Positions 58,608 to 64,000 of a DNA stretch of 64,000 nt are shown here, in pieces. Made by a program: the position numbers and the translations under genes. Source of the DNA: Ptiloglossa arizonensis (lineage: Eukaryota > Arthropoda > Insecta > Hymenoptera > Colletidae); contig NW_027478710.1 in NCBI RefSeq assembly GCF_051014685.1, forward strand, positions 248,001-312,000, written 5' to 3'. Below the pieces are notes generated by a model. The model worked only from the letters and a program-made list of their open reading frames with translations. It did no database searches and was not told where the DNA came from. Position 1 is the first letter of the stretch. Each line of letters begins with the position of its first letter.

Positions 58608-60910
58608 GAGATATGGGAGTTCGAAGTTAAGGAATGGTTGAGAAACCATCAAAATTTTCGCTGGTCTGATACTCGAAACCAATAACTGGAATGGCCTAGG
58701 GCAAAAGTACACACACCATTGTAATCGGGCGAGTTTCTACTTTCAGATGCAACAGGAATTTCTCGAGTTCGTCAATCCGTTCGCGAGATATGGGAGTTAG
58801 AAGTTAAGGAATGGTTGAGAAACCATCAAAATTTTCGCAAGTCTGATTCCCGAAACCAATAACTACAAAGGCATAGGGGAAAAATACACATACCGTTGTA
58901 ATCGTGCGAGTTTCTACTTTCAGATGCAACAGGAATTTCTCGAGTTCGTCAATCCGTTCGCGAGATATGGGAGTTCGAAGTTAAGGAATGGTTGAGAAAC
59001 CATCAAAATTTTCTCTGGTCTGATACTCGAAACCAATAACTGGAATGGCCTAGGGGAAAAGTACACACACCATTGTAAACGGGCGAGTGTCTACTTTCAG
59101 ATGCAACAGGAATTTCTCGAGTTCGTCAATCCGTACGCGAGATATGGGAGTTAGAAGTTAAGGAACGTTTGAGAAACCATCAAAATTTTCGCAAGTCTGA
59201 TACTCGAAACCAATAACTACTATGGCCTAGGGCAAAAATACACATACCTTTGTAATCGGGCGAGACTCTGCTTTCAGATGCAACAGGAATTTCTCGAGCT
59301 CGACAATCCGTTAGCGAGGTATGGGAGTTTGAAATTAAGGAACGCTTGAGAAACCATCAAAATTTTCGCAAGTCTGATTCTCGAAACCAATAACTACTAT
59401 GGCCTAGGGCAAAAATACACATACCGTTGTAATCGGGCGAGTTTCTGCTTTCAGATGCAACAGGAATTTCTCGAGTTCGTCAATCCGTTCGCGAGATATG
59501 GGAGTTAGAAGTTAAGGAATGGTTGAGAAACCATCAAAATTTTCGCAAGTCTGATTCCCGAAACCAATAACTACAAAGGCCTAGGGGAAAAATACACATA
59601 CCGTTGTAATCGTGCGAGTTTCTACTTTCAGATGCAACAGGAATTTCTCGAGTTCGTCAATCCGTTCGCGAGATATGGGAGTTCGAAGTTAAGGAATGGT
59701 TGAGAAACCATCAAAATTTTCTCTGGTCTGATACTCGAAACCAATAACTGGAATGGCCTAGGGGAAAAGTACACACACCATTGTAATCGGGCGAGTTTCT
59801 ACTTTCAGTTGCAACAGGAATTTCTCGAGTTCGTCAATCCGTACGCGAGATATGGGAGTTAGAAGTTAAGGAATGGTTGAGAAACCATCAAAATTTTCGC
59901 AAGTCTGATTCCCGAAACCAATACCTACAAAGGCCTAGGGGAAAAATACACATACCGTTGTAATCGTGCGAGTTTCTACTTTCAGATGCAACAGGAATTT
60001 CTCGAGTTCGTCAATCCGTTCGCGAGATATGGGAGTTCGAAGTTAAGGAATGGTTGAGAAACCATCAAAATTTTCTCTGGTCTGATACTCGAAACCAATA
60101 ACTGGAATGGCCTACGGGAAAAGTACACACACCATTGTAACCGGGCGAGTTTCTACTTTCAGATGCAACAGGAATTTCTCAAGTTCGTCAATCCGTTCGC
60201 GAGATATGGGAGTTTGAAGTTAAGGAATGATTGAGAAACCACCAAAATTTTCGCTGATATGATACTCGAAACCAATAACTGGAATGGCCTAGGGGAAAAG
60301 TACACTTACCGCTGAGATCGGGCGAGTTTCTGCTTTCAGATGCAATAGGAATTTCTCGAATTCGTCAATCCGGTCGCGAGATATGGGAGTTGGAAGTTAA
60401 GGAATGGTTGAGAAACCATCAAAATTTATTCTCTGGTCTGATACTCGAAACCAATAACTGGAATGGCCTAGGGGAAAAGTACACACACCGTTGTAATCGG
60501 GCGAGTTTCTACTTTCAGATGCAACAGGAATTTCTCGAGTTCGTCAATCCGTTCGCGAGATATGGGAGTTAGAAGTTAAGGAATGGTTGAGAGACCATCA
60601 AAATTTTCGCAGGTCTGATTCCCGAAACCAATATCTACAAAGGCCTAGGGGAAAAATACACATAACGTTGTAATCGGTCCAGTTTCTACTTTCAGATGCA
60701 ACAGGAATTTCTCGTGTTCGTCAATCTGTTCGCGAGATATGGGAGTTCGAAGTTAAGGAATGGTTGAGAAACCATCAAAATTTCCGCAATTCGAATTCCC
60801 GAAACCAATAACTACAAAGGCCTAGGGGAAAAATACACATACCGTTGTAATCGTGCGAGTTTCTACTTTCAGATGCAACAGGAATTTCTCGAGTTCGTCA
60901 ATCCGTTCGC
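58608..60910. repeat. 13-monomer HOR, copy 2 (2,303 bp)
   Basis: Tandem copy, including type E copy 5 (58,785-59,492). Near-identity ends at about 60,960, where TTCTCTGG replaces TTCGCTGG. Among the cleanest large duplications in the window. Confidence 0.92.
60378..60556. repeat. +2-bp variant monomer, copy 13
   Basis: 2,303 bp after copy 12 and apparently identical; the rightmost +2 unit. Confidence 0.92.
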
Positions 60911-61795
60911 GAGATATGGGAGTTCGAAGTTAAGGAATGGTTGAGAAACCATCAAAATTTTCTCTGGTCTGATACTCGAAACCAATAACTGGAAAAGCCT
61001 AGGGGAAAAGTACACACACCATTGCAATCGGGCGAGTTTCTGCTTTCAGATGCAATAGGAATTTCTCGAGTTCGTCAATCCATTCGCGAGATATGGGAGT
61101 TTGAAGTTAAGGAATGGTTGAGAATCCATCAAAATTTTCGCAAGTCTGATACTCGAAACCAATAACTACTATGGCTTGGGGGAAAAGTACACACACCATT
61201 GTAATCGGGCGAGTGTCTACTTTCAGATGCAAAAGGAATTTCTCGAGTTCGTCAATCCGTTCGCGAGATATGGGAGTTGGAAGTTAAGGAACGTTTGAGA
61301 AACCATCAGAATTTTCGCAAGTCTGATACTCGAAACCAATAACTACTATGGCCTAGGGCAAAAATACACATACCTTTGTAATCGGGCGAGTCTCTGCTTT
61401 CAGATGCAACAGGAATTTCTCGAGTTCGACAATCCGTTAGCGAGGTATGGGAGTTTGAAATTAAGGAACGCTTGAGATACCATCAAAATTTTCGCAAGTC
61501 TGATACTCGAAACCTATAACTACTATGGCCTAGGGCAAAAATACACATACCGTTGTAATCGGGCGAGTTTCTGCTTTCAGATGCAACAGGAATTTCTCGA
61601 GTTCGTCAATCCGTTCGCGAGATATGGGAGTTTGAAGTTAAGGAATGGTTGAGAAACCATCAAAATTTTCGCTGGTCTGATACTCGAAACCAATAACTGG
61701 AATGGCCTAGGGCAAAAGTACACACACCATTGTAATCGGGCGAGTTTCTACTTTCAGATGCAACAGGAATTTCTCGAGTTCGTCAATCCGTTCGC
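60911..61795. repeat. 5-monomer HOR, copy 1 (885 bp)
   Basis: CTGGAAAAGCC; GAATCC/CTTGGGGG; GTTGGAAG with CATCAGAATTTT; GTTAGCGAGG with GAGATACCATC/AACCTATAAC; GTTTGAAG with CTAGGGCAAAAGTAC. Same length as family C, but composed of different monomers. Confidence 0.9.
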
Positions 61796-62326
61796 GAGAT
61801 ATGGGAGTTCGAAGTTAAGGAATGGTTGAGAAACCATCAAAATTTTCTCTGGTCTGATACTCGAAACCAATAACTGGAAAAGCCTAGGGGAAAAGTACAC
61901 ACACCATTGCAATCGGGCGAGTTTCTGCTTTCAGATGCAATAGGAATTTCTCGAGTTCGTCAATCCGTTCGCGAGATATGGGAGTTTGAAGTTAAGGAAT
62001 GGTTGAGAATCCATCAAAATTTTCGCAAGTCTGATACTCGAAACCAATAACTACTATGGCTTGGGGGAAAAGTACACACACCATTGTAATCGGGCGAGTG
62101 TCTACTTTCAGATGCAAAAGGAATTTCTCGAGTTCGTCAATCCGTTCGCGAGATATGGGAGTTGGAAGTTAAGGAACGTTTGAGAAACCATCAGAATTTT
62201 CGCAAGTCTGATACTCGAAACCAATAACTACTATGGCCTAGGGCAAAAATACACATACCTTTGTAATCGGGCGAGTCTCTGCTTTCAGATGCAACAGGAA
62301 TTTCTCGAGTTCGTCAATCCGTTCGC
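61796..62326. repeat. 5-monomer HOR, copy 2 (first 3 monomers)
   Basis: Repeats the first three units of the preceding block, then is cut off by a type F island at 62,327. Confidence 0.88.
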
Positions 62327-62857
62327 GAGATATGGGAGTTTGAAGTTAAGGAACGATTGAGCAACCATCAAAATTTTCGCAAGGCTGATACTCGAAACCA
62401 ATAGCTACTATGGCCTAGGGGAAAAGTACAAACACCATTGTAATCGGGCGAGTTTCTACTTTCAGAAGCAACAGTAATTTCTCGATTTCGTCAATCCGTT
62501 CGCGAGATATGGGAGTTTGATATTAAGGAATGGTTGAGAAACCATCAAAATTTTCGCAAGTCTAATTCCCGAAACCAGTAACTACAAAGGCCTAGGGGAA
62601 AAATACACATACCGTTGAAATCGGGCGAGTTTCTACTTTCAGAAGCAACAGCAATTTCTCGAGTTCGTCAATCCGTTCGCGAGATATGGGAGTTGGAAGT
62701 TAAGGAATGGTTGAGAAACCATCAAAATTTCCGCAAGTCTGATTCCCGAAACCAATAACTACAAAGGCCTAGGGGAAAAATACAGATACCGTTGCAATCG
62801 GGCGAGTTTCTACTTTCAGATGCAACAGGAATTTCTCGAGTTCGTCAATCCGTTCGC
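62327..62857. repeat. Divergent island, type F trimer (third site)
   Basis: Same three units as 49,219-49,750 but with GTTGGAAGTTAAGG in the third, so it lacks the 1-bp insertion seen there. Private ACAAACACC and CCAGTAACTAC. Confidence 0.86.
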
Positions 62858-63211
62858 GAGATATGGGAGTTTGAAGTTAAGGAATGGTTGAGAAACCATC
62901 AAAATTTTCGCTGGTCTGATACACGAAACCAATAACTACAATGGCCTAGGGGAAAAATTCACATAGCATTGTAATCGGGCGAGTATCTACTTTCCGATGC
63001 AACAGGAATTTCTCGAGTTCGTCAATCCGTTCGCGAGATATGGGAGTTTGAAGTTAAGGAATGGTTGAGAAACCATCAAAATTTTCGCTGGTCTGATACT
63101 CGAAACCAATAACTGGAATGGCCTAGGGGAAAAGTACACACACCGTTGTAATCGGGCGAGTTTCTACTTTCAGATGCAACAGGAATTTCTCGAGTTCGTC
63201 ATTCCGTTCGC
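62858..63211. repeat. Type D-derived pair
   Basis: Follows the type F trimer exactly as at 49,751. Private GATACACG and CATAGCATTG; the second unit has an intact A4T4. Confidence 0.86.
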
Positions 63212-64000
63212 GAGATATGGGAGTTAGAAGTTAAGGAATGGTTGAGAAACCATCAAAGTTTTCACAAGTCTGATTCCCGAAACCAATAACTACAAAGGCC
63301 TAGGGTAAAAATACACATACCGTTGTAATCGTGCGAGTTTCTACTTTCAGATGCAACAGGAATTTCTCGAGTTCGTCAATCCGTTCGCGAGATATGGGAG
63401 TTCGAAGTTAAGGAATGGTTGAGAAACCATCAAAGTTTTCTCTGGTCTGATACTCGAAACCAATAACTGGAATGGCCTAGGGGAAAAGTACACAAACCAT
63501 TGTAATCGGGCGAGTATCTACTTTACGATGCAACAGGAATTTCTGGAGTTCGTCAATCCGTTCGCGAGATATGGGAGTTTGAAGTTAAAGAACGATTGAG
63601 CAACCATCAAAATTTTCGCAAGGCTGATACTCGAAACCAATAGCTACTATGGCCTAGTGGAAAAGTACACACACCATTGTAATCGGGCAAGTTTCTACTT
63701 TCAGAAGCAACAGTAATTTCTCGAGTTCGTCAATCCGTTCGCGAGATATGGGAGTTTGAAGTTAAGGAATGGTTGAGAAACCATCAAAATTTTCGCAAGT
63801 CTGATTCCCGAAACCAATACCTACAAAGGCCTAGGGGAAAAATACACATACCGTTGTAATCGTGCGAGTTTCTACTTTCAGATGCAACTGGAATTTCTCG
63901 AGTTCGTCAATCCGTTCGCGAGATATGGGAGTTCGAAGTTAAGGAATGGTTGAGAAACCGTCAAAATTTTCTCTGGTCTGATACTCGAAACCAATAACTG
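63212..64000. repeat. Right end of window: mosaic with a final type F unit
   Basis: GATTCCCG with TTTTCACAAG, TCTCTGG with TTTACGATGC and TTTCTGGAGTTC, type F at 63,566 (GTTAAAGAACGATTGAGC, TCGGGCAAG), AATACCTACAAAGG with GCAACTGG, then an incomplete unit ending at CAATAACTG. The array continues beyond the window. Confidence 0.88.

Larger units (their letters stand above)
1..64000. repeat. Satellite array of ~177-bp monomers filling the window
   Basis: Landmarks such as ATATGGGAG, TCGAAACCAATAAC, CTTTCAGATGCAACAGGAA and CGCGAGATATGG recur every 177 bp from the first base to the last, always on the same strand. The ATATGGG landmark at 4 and that at 63,923 are 361 periods apart with a net excess of 22 bp; thirteen +2, two +1 and six -1 changes account for it exactly. 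Adjacent monomers differ by about 10%. No stretch of other DNA interrupts the array. Unit size, array length and HOR structure are those of centromeric or pericentromeric satellites in eukaryotes; centromere identity is inferred, not shown. The family is not one I recognise. Confidence 0.99.

Noticed and set aside
1..64000. CRISPR array
   Set aside because: Periodicity is 177 bp, with the entire unit repeated; there are no short constant repeats separated by unique spacers.
1..64000. Gene for a repetitive protein
   Set aside because: All frames contain a stop in nearly every monomer, and indels of 1 and 2 bp are tolerated.
1..64000. Known satellites (human alpha satellite, CEN180, CentBr, CentC, CentO)
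   Set aside because: Unit length is similar to some, but I found no shared sequence blocks on comparison from memory. A database search would be decisive.
1..64000. rRNA spacer or 5S rDNA array
   Set aside because: No rRNA coding sequence or 5S internal promoter is present in any unit.

Overview
The window is a single uninterrupted block of satellite DNA. From base 1 to base 64,000 it is a head-to-tail tandem array of a ~177-bp monomer, all in one orientation: about 361 monomers, with partial units at most at the right edge. I see no protein-coding gene, tRNA, rRNA, transposon, CRISPR array or unique sequence. The array runs off both ends of the window, so no flank is visible.

The organism is a eukaryote, because arrays of this length and unit size are typical of centromeric or pericentromeric heterochromatin and unknown in prokaryotes. 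The nucleosome-sized unit and ~41% GC fit many plant centromeric satellites, but animal satellites overlap in these properties. I do not recognise the monomer as human alpha satellite, Arabidopsis CEN180, Brassica CentBr, maize CentC or rice CentO. Species and centromere function are therefore unassigned.

Monomer anatomy, numbered from GAGATATGGG = 1: a perfect 6-bp hairpin with a GAGA loop at 27-42; an A4T4 tract at 44-51; a class-diagnostic stretch at about 54-90; a CENP-B-box-like 17-mer at 107-123 (12 of 17 positions match the mammalian box); an XhoI site at 155-160 inside a 28-bp imperfect dyad that crosses the monomer junction. The consensus holds 10 CpGs (observed/expected about 1.3).

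Adjacent monomers differ by roughly 10% (20 of 177 positions between the first two), whereas monomers one higher-order period apart are nearly identical. This is a higher-order repeat (HOR) array, but not one regular HOR: it is a patchwork of local HORs of different multiplicity. From left to right: 6-mer/10-mer family A (1-7,607), mosaic (7,608-9,023), 8-mer family B (9,024-11,855, decayed third copy 16,104-17,519), a diverse mosaic (17,520-31,156) with a duplicated 7-monomer block, 5-mer family C (31,157-32,926, re-used at 36,294, 40,188, 43,376 and 46,210), a 6-mer 1,064-bp repeat (32,474-34,601), a 16-mer 2,834-bp HOR (40,188-47,550), a 3-mer (47,571-48,632), divergent islands (49,219-54,532), a 13-mer 2,303-bp duplication (56,305-60,910) and a 5-mer (60,911-62,326). 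Thirteen copies of a +2-bp variant monomer begin at 18,051 and occur only to its right.

There is no gene content to integrate. The window records unequal exchange and local amplification, plus several per-monomer DNA motifs (hairpin, A4T4, CENP-B-like, dyad) that could matter for chromatin if this is a centromere. Boundaries were read by eye; identities described as near-perfect were not computed by alignment.
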